DNA of 64,000 nt from Brachypodius melanocephalos (Eukaryota > Chordata > Aves > Passeriformes > Pycnonotidae). The notes below the pieces were generated by a model that had not been told where the DNA came from, searched no databases, and saw only the letters and a list, made by a program, of their open reading frames with translations. Position numbers and translations under genes: made by a program. Positions 37,401-52,400 of the stretch are shown one piece after another. Position 1 is the first letter of the stretch. Each line of letters starts with the position of its first letter. The DNA lies in the NCBI GenBank assembly GCA_013398615.1, contig VZSR01000055.1:3524883-3588882 (forward strand), read 5' to 3'.

Positions 37401-40400
37401 TCAAGCTGTCAATCATTTTGAAATACCTTTCTGCTGAGTGCCATGTTCCTCCTGATGTAAGTTCAGATGAAACATGCCCTGTTTTCACAGACACACACTT
37501 GAGCTGGTGTGCCAGGTTTCCCAGGAATTTCACCCCTTGGGCCTTGCAGTGAGGGCATGTTTAACTTGTGAAACGTGCACAGTCTCATTTGGCTTCCCAT
37601 TTAGTCTTTGCAAGGTGCATGGAGTTGTTGACACTGTCCCTCCATGAGAACCTAAGGTTTCTATCCCCAGTTTGAAGGTGTTCATTCCCAGTTAGAGGCA
37701 GAGGGGCTCTCTGTGCAAGCAAATGTGATTCTCCAGACAGCAGGTACCTTTGAAGAGGACAGAGTGGAAGAAAAGGGATGGATTGCTGAGTACACTGGTT
37801 ACTCCTACAAAAAAAGAAACAATCTTAGCATTGTGTCTTTCATCTCCCAGCTCAATACAAAATTGCCTTTTCCACTCACATCAGGACTTCAATCTCATGT
37901 CTCATGGTCCTGACATAGTCAACAAATGTACTCAAAAATCACTGGATCGTTCCAGCGATTCCAGAGATCAAAAGTTGAATTTAATTTTTCTTCCCAGCAC
38001 CTGTGAACTCAGGGACTTGCTGGCCAGAGTTTCCTAGTGCTGATTCACTCACTGAGCAAGTGTTGTGCGGGCACTGAGCCCACACTTCCTGGACACCTGG
38101 TTCCGGTGGCCCAGCTTGAACCTGGGGAAACTGTGCCTGAGGTTGAAGGAACTTTAGTTCCTCTTCTTAGAATAAGTTCCAATCTGCCAGCAGGTAAAAG
38201 AAATAGAGCACTGAAGCAGGGGTAGAGTGTTTTGAAGCTCTTGCAAACACTGGGTTTCTCTGTTAGAGCATTTTGGGAGAATTTTGTGAGCTGTTTTACT
38301 CAGAAACAGAGATCATTATCTTCTTCACATCACCAAAAATAATCTATGTCAAAGGCCAAGCTGCAGCTCAGGAGTTGCTTGCATGCATTTTCCTTAGGGC
38401 ATATGGAGGAGTTGCTTTTACCTATGGAAAAGACTAAATTTCCAATGCATCATTATGGCTGATCCAGACTGGGCTGAAAACTCAGGCATTTTCAAACATA
38501 ACAGCAAATTACAGCTGCCTGGGTATATTTTCCCACTGTTTGGCCCAATTTTCAGGAGTCTCACAGACTGGAGACTCTGGATAAAGCCAAAGGGTGGGAA
38601 AGCAGCTTTGCAGACCCGGGTCCTCAGTGCCACTGGGGCTACTGAGCCCTCCAGGGTCCAACTAACAAGACATCTCTGTGGGTATAGCTCAGCATTCACA
38701 CCTCAAGCTGGCTGCCAGCAGAGTGCTTGCTATCACTTTCCTCCACTCCATATCTGTGTACCTTTTTAGACTAAATTCCTGTCTTAGATAAATAGGAACC
38801 TCCTTCTCTGACCTGCCTGCATCCAGCGTAGACCTAATTTAATAGCAATGTGTTACAAAGATAGCACAGTCCTAACTGATGAGTCCTGGAAGCCACTGCA
38901 GTTGGAAGCTCTGTGTAGGCTCATTTACCCTTCTCATTTTCTGTTCCCAGCCTGATAAATTAAGAGGAGTTTGAATCCCTGTGCTTCTACAACTAGGCTG
39001 TCTCTGAGCTCAAATGGGGCGGTACCACAGTCTACTTCCAGCATTTATCAGAAGTATTTTGAACAGTCCCTGCATCTTGCATTCTCCATGCACCTCCTTT
39101 GACAGTTCAGTGACTTCAGTTTCTAATTTAACCTTCTGAATAGCTTCAGATTAGATAATTTGTACATTTTGTATATGCACTTGCTTAAAGTTCATCTTCT
39201 TTAGCCATTCCATTAGGCCAAGAGTGATCCCTTCCTCGTCCCACCTGAAGGAGTCTGAGCCTCCTTGTGTTGAAATCCATTTTTTTTTCCTCAGACTCTG
39301 CTAAAAGCAGGGCTTTTTTCCTGACCCCTTGAGAGGCAACCAAGGGAGGAGATTCATAGGGTTTTCATAGAGACCTTTCCTGCTACAGGGGCTGTTCCAT
39401 TTGCTCAGCCCATTTCTTACAGAGTAGCTGCCCAAGGGTCTCCCTGTCTGCAGGTGAGAGCAGGTGTAGCCTCCCGCCATGTCTGCAGCTACAAGAAGTC
39501 ACTTAAAGGAGCACTGTGGTTGAGGTGGCGTAAAATAATGATTTATTTCAAGGCACAATAAAAAACTTCTCATCTCAGAGATTTGTATCATGTGATAAAC
39601 ATGGTTTATGCATTCCATTCCCCACTGAAGTAGTGCACATGCAAGTCCAGCCTTCCTGGCCATCTCTCCACTCCATGTCTTAGACTAGAATTCCTTGCTC
39701 ACGTGAGATTGGAGCACTTGCCCCACAGACTGCACTATTTCCTGTCTCCTGAGGGCAGCCTGGGAGGTTTTGCTGGTTGTTCTTCCATTAGCTCACCCCT
39801 TACCCTTCTAGAGCAGCAAGAGCTCCGCAGAAGAAGGCCTGGAAGTACACACAGAGAGGCACCAATTAATTTGGGGGAACTTGACAAGCTGTGTACAGTT
39901 CCCAGACCATTAAGAAAAACAGATGTCTGGAAGGGAAACACTGGGAAGGGAAGCTGAGAAGGATCCTGAGGGAAGCCCTGGCCAGGAGCAGAGCTCTGTA
40001 CAAGCAGCTGGTGGAGGCAGCTCACCAGGAAAGCAGCTACATCCTACAGTGGCAACCACTGCTCTTCATCAGAGCTGCCACCCCACCCCTCCAGCCATGG
40101 AGCCTTTGAAAGCAGCCTTTGGAAGCCTTGAGGACATATCCCAGAGCCTGCCTGGACAAGCTGCTGAGGACACACGGGAAGCAATGCTCTCCAGGCCAGC
40201 CAGACCTACATCTTGCTAACAGCTGGTGTCAGCTGTAGATCAGGACATCAGCATCACCCTGCCAGGGTACAGATCAGCCCTTGGCTCCAGTGGAGCGATT
40301 CCACATTGGGAGTGTCTGTGGATTCTTAAAACGACACAACCTCATTGACTTACTTATTCAATGGATAATTTCTGAGAAATAACCCATTTCCCCTGCCCCC

Positions 40401-43400
40401 AGTCCCTTTCAAGCACACTATCTGCAATGTAGATACCTGCTATAGCTCATGTCTGGTTGTATCACCAAGCTTTCAGACACTATTTATTGTTAGAGGTCTC
40501 CCACCAGATGGAGAGAAGGAGTTCATGACAGGACTTTATGTCAATATCCTGCCTGACATACCAGAAAATCCAGATGTCTTCCTGAACTGAGCAGAAAACT
40601 GTGTAGGTGATCGCCTAATTTAATTTTGGAGAAATGAAAAGTAGTGCTGCTTGAAGGAGAGTGGGGATCTTCAATGACTTAAGAAAGCGGTGCATTAGCT
40701 CTCAGATGACACTGAAGACCTGCTGCCAAGTTAATCACAGAATTATCTAGATTGGAAAAGACCTTTGAGATCATCAAGTCCAACCATCAACCCAGCCCTG
40801 CCAAGCCCACCAGTAAAACATACCCCTAAGTGCTATATATACACGTCCTGTGGGATGGTGTCTCCATTGGTTCCCTGGGAACCTGTTCCACTGCTTGAAC
40901 AACCCTTCCAGTGAAGAAATTTTTCCTAATATCCTATTTAAACCTCTCCTGGGGCAACTTGAGGCCATTTCCTCTTGTTGTATTCCCACTGGCCTCCTTC
41001 ATTATGGCCTTCTTTAAGCGAGGAGCTGAGGGCTGTACTTGACAGGGCATTCCAGAGTAAGGGACTTTATTTTCAGCATCCCAATCTGAATTTTCATAAC
41101 CTCAAATAATAGGAATGCTCAGTTTATCTGCTGCAAGGTTCTGGCTTACTGATAGCACTCCCATTTAAGCAGCATTTATTTCCCCCAAAAGACTCAGAGA
41201 TATGGTAAACTTGATGGACAATTTCTTCAGATGTGTCCCTGGTGTTCACTTGGAGCAAGGGAAGAGCTCTGCAACATCAACACTGTTCTTTTAAGGCCAA
41301 AAAAGAAAAAAAAAAAAAAAAACAAAAAAACAAAAAAACAAAAAAAACCAAAAAAAACCACCTTTTTTTTTTTCTTAACTGTTTGTTCCAGATAAATACA
41401 GCCAGTATTTTTAAAACAAGTATATTAACTTGAAGGAAATAGCAAGACACTGAGTTTTCAGGACTTCATAAAGGGAAGGGTTTATTAGTCTAGTCTCCTA
41501 GTGTGATCAGACTTAGTAGTTGTAGAGATCTGTGTTAAACTACTTGGGTTTTGTGTCTCAGTGCTCGAAGTTACTGATGGCTGAGCTGAGTTTGCAGTGG
41601 TAGAGCTGTAGTTAGGTGGTTTGCAATACATTTCCACCTACAGCAGCCACACAGTAAACTACCAGCTTTTCAATCATTCTGTACTTTTTTTATTATTATT
41701 TCTTGGAGCTGTATCATCTTAAATACCTCAGCCTCTGAGCAGAGACAACATTGCACCCCAAAGGGTCCAAGGGAGAAGAACCCTGTGTGGGCTTAAAACC
41801 CAGTATAGGTGTGTTTCAAGTTGTGCTGCTCCAGGTGGCAGGAGAGCCCCCCTTGCATGGAGCCTCTCCAGGGAAAGGCTGCCATGCTGCCTGGGTGGGC
41901 ACAGCCTCTCTGCTTTTCCTTCTTTTTCCACTTGTGTGGCTGGGTATCCAGCCACATATCAGCTTCATCCACGATCCTTTTCCTGCTGCCTGAAATGATT
42001 TCCATGTTGGCTGCTCGTCCTGTCTGTGAGCAGCTGTGCTGGGCTTGTGAGGCAAGTGCAGACGCAGGGCCCTTCCACAGGAAAGGCGGGGGCCGCTTCT
42101 CCTTGGATTGATTGGACTCCTTCATGAAGCTTGAAAGTTTTCCCTGCTCTCTTGGACACCCCAGTCACCTTGCGTGCAGGCAGCCTGGCTGCCAGTGTAG
42201 GTTTTTGCCTCTCTGCTTAGCCCTGCTGTTTTTTCCTTGTCACTGTTCTGCAGGCAGATGTTTTTATGTATCTTATAAAGCAAATCATCTTGATGATCAT
42301 GAGCTCTTTTTACTCTATGTCCCACAGGCTGTCCTCCTCAGGTCTCACTGGTACTTAACAGCCTTTTATTTCACCTTCCTACCTCTCATCCCAATCTCCT
42401 GTCTTCTCCCTGCAATAGGAGTCACCTTGTCCTTTCTTGAGAACCTTTTGTGTCTTTTCTCTTGAGCATTCTGGCTTCTGGGGCCAAATCTCGTTTTAGT
42501 TGCTGGACTAAAATTCTTTCCCGGATTTATGAGTAGTTGAGGGGAATTATCTTGTTGTAGATCAGCTATAGGACTAATGCAGAATGGAAGGGCTGCAATC
42601 CACATCTTGCAGCCACTGCCTGACCCTGTAGGTTCCTTCAGTTCACTGGGCACCCTCCTGCTCTACATTGAAATTTAACCAGTGCCTGGGATGCTGCTTC
42701 TGCACAAGTCTGGATTTGCCCTGCTTGACCTGTCCTTGCGTCCCTGTTATATTCTCCCTGTCCCACATCCTCGTCTCTTCCCACCACTCCTTTCCCCATT
42801 AGAATACTCTGAGCATGGCAAACACAAGCCAGCAGGATCAGGCATCTCACAGAAAGCATTTATTACAGAAAAGGAAACAGTGACACCCATGTTTTGCTGG
42901 AGGTTTCTGTGGTCACCTCAGTCACGGATTCCCAGACCACTATGAACACACACAAAATCATTTATTTAAATGACTGATTTTAACTGATTTGCCATCCTCT
43001 GCACAGAGAGTCGTGGCTGAACAACCAGATGCTATTTCCTGCTCAGGGCACAGCAGAGCCAAGAGCTGCCTGTATCTCTGTAGGGTACAGGCTGAGGTTT
43101 CACATATGCTGCCCTGCACAGGCACCCTGCCCAGCAGGGACCAGGTGCTGCAGTTTGCTGCCTCTTTTGGTAATGGTGGTGCTGGATCAAACCCCTCTTG
43201 GCAGCCTTTGCCAGATGCAATAAGACACTTGATCAGTTCTGTTCTGTTCTCTGAGAGTGTGGGCTTCAAACTCTGGTCTGCCCAGGAAGGGATGGATTTT
43301 AATCCAAGGTTTAGGGCAAGCACTTGCCAGCTGGCTTGTTAAAGCTGTGCCAACACGAGAATTCAAGGTTTTCTGGGGCAGAGGAGACGTCACACACCTG

Positions 43401-46400
43401 CCTGGCTACCTGAGTGCTCCTGACAGATGAAACCCTGGCTCTCCTCAGGACCAGTTCTAGGGGGTATGCAGCAGTAGCTATATGGGCATTAAAGTGCACA
43501 AGCCCATACATTGCCCTCTCAGCAGATGCTCCTAACAGTGGTTCGAGGTGATGCTGCTGAGATTAATCAGCCCATGCAGTGTTGGGACCATGTAGGCACC
43601 AGGCAATTGCCAAATATTCTCATTACCCAAAGGGAGACTCCAGATCTCACTTGTGCCTTTCACAGTGACTCTTGCTGCTCCTGCTAATCTCTCCAGACAG
43701 AGCTTGGCAAGCACAGGCCAGGCACTCCTGAGAGCTATGTACCATGGCACAAAGGAAAAAACAACTTTCTTAAAATAATGATTATCTCATTTTATTTTCA
43801 TTGCAGTCACTCTCTGAAACAGAAGGTAGATAGTTTATTCGCCACATCGAATTTCCCGATGTCTACAGATGTTTCCTATAATTCTGTTGTGGAGGACACA
43901 GCTCCTCTCCTGTGTGTCTGGCACTGGCTGCTCTCCTCTGCCTGTCTCCTCCTGCCTGGCACTGCCTGGCTCTGCTGACACCACAGCATCTCACTCCAGC
44001 CACCATCCAGTGGTCCCCATGGCTCAGCACGCTTGGGCCTTTGGTACCTCATAGGTATAAATAGATCTGGGTACCTCAAACCGGTAAACCATGGAAAACC
44101 AGCAGGAGTTTCTCCTCTACTTTGAGTAGACGAGGTTGGGAGTGCACAAACCATTTATTTACAGTGTAGTGGATGAGTTCAACACAGTGCTTCTTGCTTT
44201 GAGAAACATTTGTCCCTTTACTAGTTCTGGGTTGCTTATTGGCCTCTACCCGATACCCAAATCTTGCTTTGATGAGCCTTTAAATTTGGCAGATCTGAGC
44301 CTCTGTAGTTTCCAAGTGAGGCATTTGGAAGATTTTCTTGAAGTCTTCTGGATGAGAGCTGCTGAGCTGGAATATCCTCACGTTACCCTTTGGGCAGTGC
44401 TTGACCCCAAGTGCCAAGATGGCAGCACTGCACGAGGGAACTCTCAGAATGAGAAAATCAAGACCAGATCACTGCAAGTCTTGAGAAAAATGTTGAGCAA
44501 ACTCTTTCCAAACTCAGGGATGTGTTACATATTTTTCCGTATTTTATGTAAAGCGGGATTTTTCTGCTCTTTCTCTTAAAAACAAACAATTCCTGGTAAT
44601 CCACATTCATCATACAGTTCTGCCCTGGGTTATAGTCAGAGCTCCTTCCTCGTTATCACCCTCATGGATAGCTGTGCAATAGCCTTGCTGTTGAGGTCAG
44701 GCACACACTCATCCTATATTCATTTATCTGTGGTGGGATAAGCATTGACCTGGGTGACACTCTGAGAAGGAATGTCATACTTCTGAGTTCTTGTGGCTAA
44801 CTTATTCAATAGACTCTAAGAGAAAATGATTTACCCTCAGGCAAGAAGCTTACTGTTTGCTGAAAATGTTTCAAAAAGGAAGAATTCAAGAGAAGGCCTG
44901 ATGTGTTTTCCTGTCACTTGCATTTCAGGAGTTTTAGTTGAATCTTTGTTAGGGCTGCTGTGAAAGCTCCTGTTTTCAGAGGGAACTGAGGAGAGCTGGG
45001 TTCTAACACCACTGCCTTGAAGGCAGCACGTGTAAGCAGGGCTCCTTACCTCCTCCTGACTGCCTCCAGAACTTCCATGTCCAATATTTCTTTATTTTTT
45101 TGACATTTTTCAATTAACGAGCACTCCCTTGTCTCAAGGAAACCACAATCTACAGGTATGTAGAGATATGTACAGGAGAGATACGTGGCTGGGTCAGAGG
45201 AGTCTAAAACCCCTCTTTGGGGCCAGGAGCTCAGATTGGTCCCAAACCTAATCTGAGGTCCTCTTGTCTTTGCAGAGTATTCAGAAATCTGGAGGCCAGA
45301 CTCCAGCACAATATAATTGACAATATAATATATTCACTATATAATTCACAGATTGCTGTCCCCAAAGCTGCAAGAATGAATCTGTTGTGTGTGACATCAA
45401 CCAGATATGGAGGCTTCCTTTGCACTGGCTGAGGCTTCACAATGTAGATGAAGCTTTGTCTTGGACATCCAATGGTTCTGCACACTTGTGCACACTCTCA
45501 TGTGAGACATTAACTCCTTTTATTGCAAGTCAAACTAGAAAGCTGTTTGCACAACCTGCAAAATGCCAGTCCTGGCAAACAACAGCCAAGGATTCTGCAG
45601 AATGTGCTGGGATCATCATTATACTCCTCAACAAACCCTTACACTCTTTCATAACCAGATTTTATGGACAGATTTCAGCCCCAGAATTATTCTTGTGTCT
45701 TTCAAGTGGAAATCTTACTGTCTTTGCTCAGCTTTCTATTATATTTCACTCCTGCATCCCAGCAGTGAGGGGCCCATGGCACTCTGAGACCAGTTACTCC
45801 TTTTTGCTCTGCCATCTGATGGCAGGTTGGGGGAAAAGGATGAGGACTTTTGTGTGCTGCCATTCATAAAGCTCACAAAATTCTCATTGGGATTGTGAAA
45901 TGGAGGTGTTTAGCATCTGGTAAAGGCTGATCAAAGAAAATATCGCAGAAAGATAGAAGTAGGTTTGGTTGTTTTTTTTTTTTTTGTAGTGTTTAGGATA
46001 CATTTGAAAGACCTGCAAGATGTTCTTGTCCTCTCCTGGAAAGTAGCTGTGGCAATGCTCTAAATGCTCACAAAATTCTCAGGGCTAGCCTAGCCTCACC
46101 AGAGGAAGGTGCAGAGGTGGCTCACAGGGCAGCTTTTGCTTTTTACAGCACAGCACGGTAAATATCACCCCTGCTGTACAGTAAATGGTAGGAAAGGCAG
46201 ATAGGAGCCTTGGCCTCACTTCCCAAGGTGCTACAGGCTACACTGACACAATGATGGACAGGACTGGCTATGAGGTATCACAGAGCCACAGCTGCAGCCA
46301 CTTCCAGCTGGGGCTTGTGCCAATAATTAAAATTTACTACAATGAGACAAGGAGCAGCTTCCTTGCCAGATAAGACGCCAAGTGAGTAAATAAATCACAT

Positions 46401-49400
46401 AAATCCCTTCTGAAACAGAGAGCTGGAAGGTCTCCAGTGAGAATGATTTGTGAAGAAGAGTAAAGAGAGAGATGGGAAGAAGGATGCTTTGCTGGGATGA
46501 AGAGGGGTCAGTGTAGCAAGAAGAGTTTTGTTTATTCAGGGCTTACATCTTGAGATGTGTTGCTTCTTGAGCCAGGGGCCCAGCGTGGTGCTGAGCTCCA
46601 GTCGGAACAAGCATCGTGAGATTTCCTTCTAGGGATGTAAAACATGGGCCAAGGCCAGTGTGAGCCCACCCACTTCCTGGGCAATCTGTGTTCAGCCTGT
46701 GTTTGTGCTTTCGTGGGTCACAGCGAGAACAGGCAGGCTCCGCTTGTGGGTAGCAGCATCTCCTGCTTTGTGCTGCCTGATTCCTCATGCTGTGATTCAG
46801 GTGTTTTCCCACCCTCTCGTCTTTCAGTTTGCTCTTTTGGGGGAGTTAGTGTTTTAAATATACCCTGCTTATGTGCCTCTCCCTTCTCAGTGCAAACAAT
46901 GTTCCCCTTTCAGTATGAGCCTGATGCCACTGATGTACTTGCATGGGTACAGATAAACAAATCAGTTCAGGTTATGTTGGCAGGAGGGTGCAAGCTGGGA
47001 TTCATCTAAATGTCACATGCAGAGAGATGTCTTTGAATGAAACTACAAACTACGTATTAGAGAAGTTTCTCATTCAGTAGCATGGGTCCAATCCTAATTA
47101 AAAATTATTCTTGTGCTTTTTTAGTTGATTTAAAGAGGAGCTCCTTATGAGCTGCCCATCTAGTCTTATCTGCACTTAAAAAAATGCAAGAGCCAAAATA
47201 ACTGAGCTGCATTTGTGGTGCATTTTCCAGAGCAGAAGTTCATGTCCTCTGCAGATAAACAGGAAGCATACCTTAGATCGTGCGCTGTGTGACTATTCAG
47301 TGACCTTTTGCCTCCGGCTGGCCTCTGTGGCTGAATAAAAGATGGGTCAGGGAGAAGGGATTGGCTCTTGCTGATGGAAATCGTCACCTCAGGTTGGAGC
47401 TGTGTTGTCATCACTTCTCCCTTGCTCGGTCTGAGGTGTGCAGGACATCTCCAGTTCATCAAGCCCCAGCTCTGCAGGGGAACATTTTTGGGGAAGAGGC
47501 AGCACCTCACTGCAGGAGCAGGAGACATTCACCCCTCCAGCCCCTGGGGAGCCCTGAAAGGAGCTAGATTCCCTGATTCAGCTTACTGTGTCATTCCCAA
47601 AACTCTGCTTTCTGTGTCAGAGTCGGGTACTTGAGAGCTTGAGAACAGCTCCTTTCAGCCAAGCCGTTTGCAAATGAGTTCAGTTAGGCAGAAAGGCAGA
47701 ACCTCGATCAGATCAAGGCTGTGTTTTTGACCTGCAAGCTGGGAGAGTTAGCTCAGTTTGGTATAAGCTTTCCTGTGCAGACAAAGGCTGTGGCTGGCTG
47801 GCTCCTCAAATCCTGCAGCTACCTCACTGAAAAACGAGAAGGGTCAGCCCTGGGAAGGCTTTGTGCAGAATGCTTTGCCTTCGGAGAGCTGAGCCAGGCA
47901 GGGAAGCAAGGGTCTGCAGGAGGCTCCTGCAATCCAGCGCCTTGGTTGGGATTGATGCTCTAACCTCAGCCAAACCACAACACTGCTTCCCAGTTGCTGG
48001 CCTCCAGGCAGAATGTAATGATGGTTTATTTTGATTTCAGGAGTTTCCTTCCCACAGATGCACCCCCATCCCTTCCTTAGCTGAGCAGGTCCTGCAGGTG
48101 TAGAGCTTGGCCTCTGCCATGAAGCAGAGACAATCTGCTTACAGTTTTGGCTGCTGTTATTTGAAGCAGGGCTCCTGGGGGTGGCATACACAGTATTTAT
48201 GGGTGTTTTGTGGGTGCTTAATGGTAACTTCTTACCAGTGATGTGCTCCCTATGGTGATGCTCCTCACAGGTCATGGCCTGGACTTGGCTGCACCTCAGG
48301 TAAGTGGCAACAGACTGCAGGGTGAAACACCAGTGCCACAGACCAGACCAGCCTCTACCAGCAGGCATGCAAAAATACAATTTTTCTGTCTTATCAGCAC
48401 AGGAGGACACAGAGGGATGTCATTTGCTCAGGCTCTGGCTGGAACAGTTAAAGGGAAGCCCTCACCTCTGTGCTTTAGGCTGTCCTTGCCACCCTTCCAT
48501 CCCTTTCCACTACAGCAGGGCAAGCACGTGTTGGGCCGTGCTGTGAGCTCCAAGGCTGAAATGATCTGGGTTAAAAATAACCCTGTAAAGAGTTAAGGGG
48601 TGTATTTTAAGCCCAGATCATTTCAGTGATCCAGTTTACAGCACAGCCCCACAAACTCACACGGGTGCAGAGGAGGGGGGGAGGGGGAAAGGAAAGGTCA
48701 GGGGAGAATGCGTGGTTGGAAACATAAGCTGTCTGAAACCAAGGCCTTATGAAACTGTGCCCCAAAAACACTGACACTCTCTTGTTTTCCTCTAGCATAC
48801 TGACAACTCCCTTCTCATGGTGCAGCATTGGGTGCTGAATATCACCCTTTTTGGATCTGAAATCAAGACACTAGCCCTGAGCCTTGGATGCCTTATTGTA
48901 TCTGCTTCTGAGACATTATATTTGTCATCATTTTTGCCATATTTGCTGTTGCTGAGGTAGTTTATGAGTGGAGCAATGAAAAGATCCCTATGAGAGTCAC
49001 AGGGGAGCTTTGCAGCGGTTGTGTGAGCACAGGACATGGCATGATGGGCTGGTGTGAGAACAGGCTGCAGGGAATTGTTCCTGTGAAGCTTTTTTGAAAC
49101 AAAGGAGGGACATGGAGATCAGGGACTGGCCTCAAAACCATGTCTAGATGCAGCTGCATGAGAATTGGGTTGATAGTTGCACAGGACCAGTACCAAAAAC
49201 TGTGTAACCATCACTGATTTCACAGCTGCTGAACACTCCAGCCTTGCAAGGTGCTGTGGAGGTGTTGCTTCTCAGATGAAAAGTGACCCATCTGGCCAAA
49301 ATGTCCCACCTGCAAAAGCAGATAAGTCAGAAGGTTTGTAGGGGAGGGAAGGAGATTAGGGAAGTAGAGATCTCTGCTGTTATTCAGCTGGTATTTAGCC

Positions 49401-52400
49401 AGAATGCTCCACTGTATGACAGCCAGTAGAACTTTCCCCTTTTCAGGAGTCAAACCAGGTACATGATGGGACATTTCCATGGTGACCTAGTGGAGCAGGT
49501 CATTTCTGTGGGGATCCAGTGGACTCAGGCAGCCTGTGAGAGGAGCAGGATCTGTGCCAAAAGCAGTGGCCTCCCTTCACACAATCTGCAGAGTCAGGGG
49601 TTGGTGGGAACTTTTGCTCTTACAATAGAGGCAAGGACTCTGATGCATGAGGAAGGAGAGGTTTGGGAGGCGTCAATCAGATGATTTGTACATCAGACAC
49701 AGATAAAAGCAGAACTTTCTTCCCCAGTGCTGCTAACAAGGACCAGGCTCAGTTTTAAAAGCAGATGAAGAAACATGGTTTTGAAAACCATTTTCAAATT
49801 TGCTCAATTTTATAAACTTAATTGGAAGAGAAAAGTGAAACAAACCCCTTACAGAGAACTTGGTAGTTGCACTTCCTTTTTTTGCAGACAGTGCCATGCT
49901 TACATTGATGGGATAATTCCATTCCTGTTTACAGCTCTGTCTGACAATGCTTAGACACTTATTTTTATGGAACAGTAAAAGACCTCAGAGTAGCAGTCAC
50001 CAAATTACTGATGGACCAAGCTTTTAACCTTAGCTCAGTGGTTTTAGCCCATGCAGACTGACCGTGCTTTTCTTCTGAAAAGGAAAAAAGTCAGCAGTTG
50101 GCTGCAAAAAGCACAAAAATGATGTCTGAGTAATTTCACCATTATTGAAAAAAAAAAAAAAAAAAGAGAGAGAGAGAGAAAAGGAGCAGAGCTACTTCTC
50201 ATCACCATTTAGAAAAGTAGTGGTGGGTTATTTCACCAAGATGGGATACCTTGGTTACCAGGAATGGGAAAGATTGCATAATTAATATTGTGGGGCAGGA
50301 GAGAGCTCTGGGGAGAGAGAAGCAGATGTCTTAGTCTTAGGTGTGGAAGAGGCTGAGGGCTGGTACACACTCTGGGTTGAAAGTGATAAAATGAGGCTTC
50401 CAAACTTCCTCACAGTGTTGGGAAGGAGAGGGAGACTGCCAGCCCAGCCCCTGGAAGTCAGAGGAATGATGTTCTCTTTGCAGTGCAAGGAAAGGAACTT
50501 TCTGCGCCCAAATACAGTGCTTTCCCTTGACCAGAAGACACAGAGCCTACCACATCACCTGAGGGTGGAAAAAAAAAAAAGCCAAAAAGCTGGATACAGC
50601 ACAGCAATGTAAGAAGGGATCTGAGTAAAGGATCCTTTCCTGTTCTTTATTTTCCGTAATGGGAGAGTCTGCAGCTGGCAGTTTCTGGAGGACACAGCCC
50701 CGTGGGCTACTGGAGCTAATCTTAGAATGGCATGTTCAGTGCTTCCTGCGCCCCGGCCCCGCGCCCGCAGGAGCCGCCGGCACAAGACACCCATGGAACC
50801 CTGCCGGCCTCCCAGCTCGGATCAAAGAAAGGCAGCTGTGTTTTCAGACTGAAATTAAAAGGAAAAAGGAAAGAAAGGAAAAATTCACCCCGAAAACAAG
50901 AGGTCAGAGAGGCTGAGAGAAAGTTCAGCGTCTTTTCTGGGTAAAGGCAAAGGGCTGTCAGAGAAGCTCTTGGAGAAAAATGGACTGTGAGGAAGGCAGC
51001 CTTTCTGCCACAGACAGAGCACTTGCAGCTGCTTAGTTTCAACCGAGTCCTTGCTTCAGTTGTCCATTCTGCCATGCCTGGGTATCCTGGGAGCTGGTAT
51101 GATGAGCCAAGCCTCCCAGTCCATCCTGCATTCTCCAGGTTCATTCTTTGCTCCTTCCTCTTTCCAGCCTGCCCTCCCTTCACAGCAGGGAGACATGGCC
51201 TGCATCTTGCAACTGGTGTCCCTCCCCACTTAGCCCAGACATCATCTTTCATGTGCAGCAGGTTGCCCTGCTGATCTGCTTACCTCACTCTTTCTTCCAT
51301 TCCATTATCTGCTACTTTCCCTGCCTGTAATTACTCCAGTGAAAGCTGAAAAGATGAGGGGAAGGTGCGTGAAGGTCACTGGGAGGAGACAGCTTGATAT
51401 GACTTCCTTGGACTCAGGAAAGCTATTCCAAAACGTGTGGGAAATTGAACAGGGAATGGCAGACACCTACAGGGGCTTGTGGGCTTGGGAAAAAGAAGAT
51501 AACATTTATTGGGAGCTTTTATTTACAGCTCTCTGAGAAAGGGAAAAGCCTTTTTTCACAACTCAAACAAAACCAGAGAAGCAGAAAGGGCATTGAGGCA
51601 GTGAGGTGAGAAGTGTGGTGCTGGTCATGGGTTTATGGTGGTGATACAGAGAGCTGTGAGGTGTGAGGTTCCTTGCTGATGGTTTGTAGTCTGGTTTCTT
51701 GTTCTGAGCTCTCCACCTCTAACAAAATCAGGATTGTTATTCCTGGTTGGAATAACAATTGTTGGTTAGTTATTCTCAGTTCCTCTGGTTTGGTTTTCCC
51801 AGCATCAGATACTGGAGATGAAGAACAAAGGTTTCCTTTCATCAGCTTTGATTTCAAGGCTTTCTACTCACACTGCTCAATAGATACATAGCAAAGAAAA
51901 CAAGGTAAATGTGGGATGACACCAGGGCAGTGTGATATGGGAAGAGCTGCATCATCCAGACTCCAGCACAAACCTTCTGCTTCTCAGCCTGCTGTGGACC
52001 CAGGGGAGGGGAAGCTTCCCTCAGCCATGGTATTTCCTCCTTCACCCCACCACACCCCCCCTCAGTATTTCACTGAGAAAAAAGCAGAACAGCAAGGGAC
52101 ACATCTCCAAGCAGATGTTGGCTTGCTGTGAGGATTGGGAATGCCTTCTCACAGCAGAACCACTGGAACAGCAAGGCTGATGGTGACCAGGGCAGTAACA
52201 AGAGAGGGCTGAGGATGTGTATGGGAATGCACATTACTGCCTGCTCCGTCTGCTCACTGCAAGGATAAGAGGAGCAGACACTTGGCTTGAGACACCTGGT
52301 TTGTTTCCATTGAAAACTACTGAGTGTAGGCTCTTCAGCTGGAGCTGAAAGGCTCTGCGTGAATTACTGATTTTCTGGGATATCTGAAAATGCTGCTAAA

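Noticed and set aside
41233..41433. Lysine-rich 66-codon ORF
   Set aside because: Pure A-rich simple repeat.
47844..48410. 188-codon minus-strand ORF in RCSD1 intron 1
   Set aside because: No known domain, no signal or membrane pattern, and no splice-site support. Left as a chance ORF.
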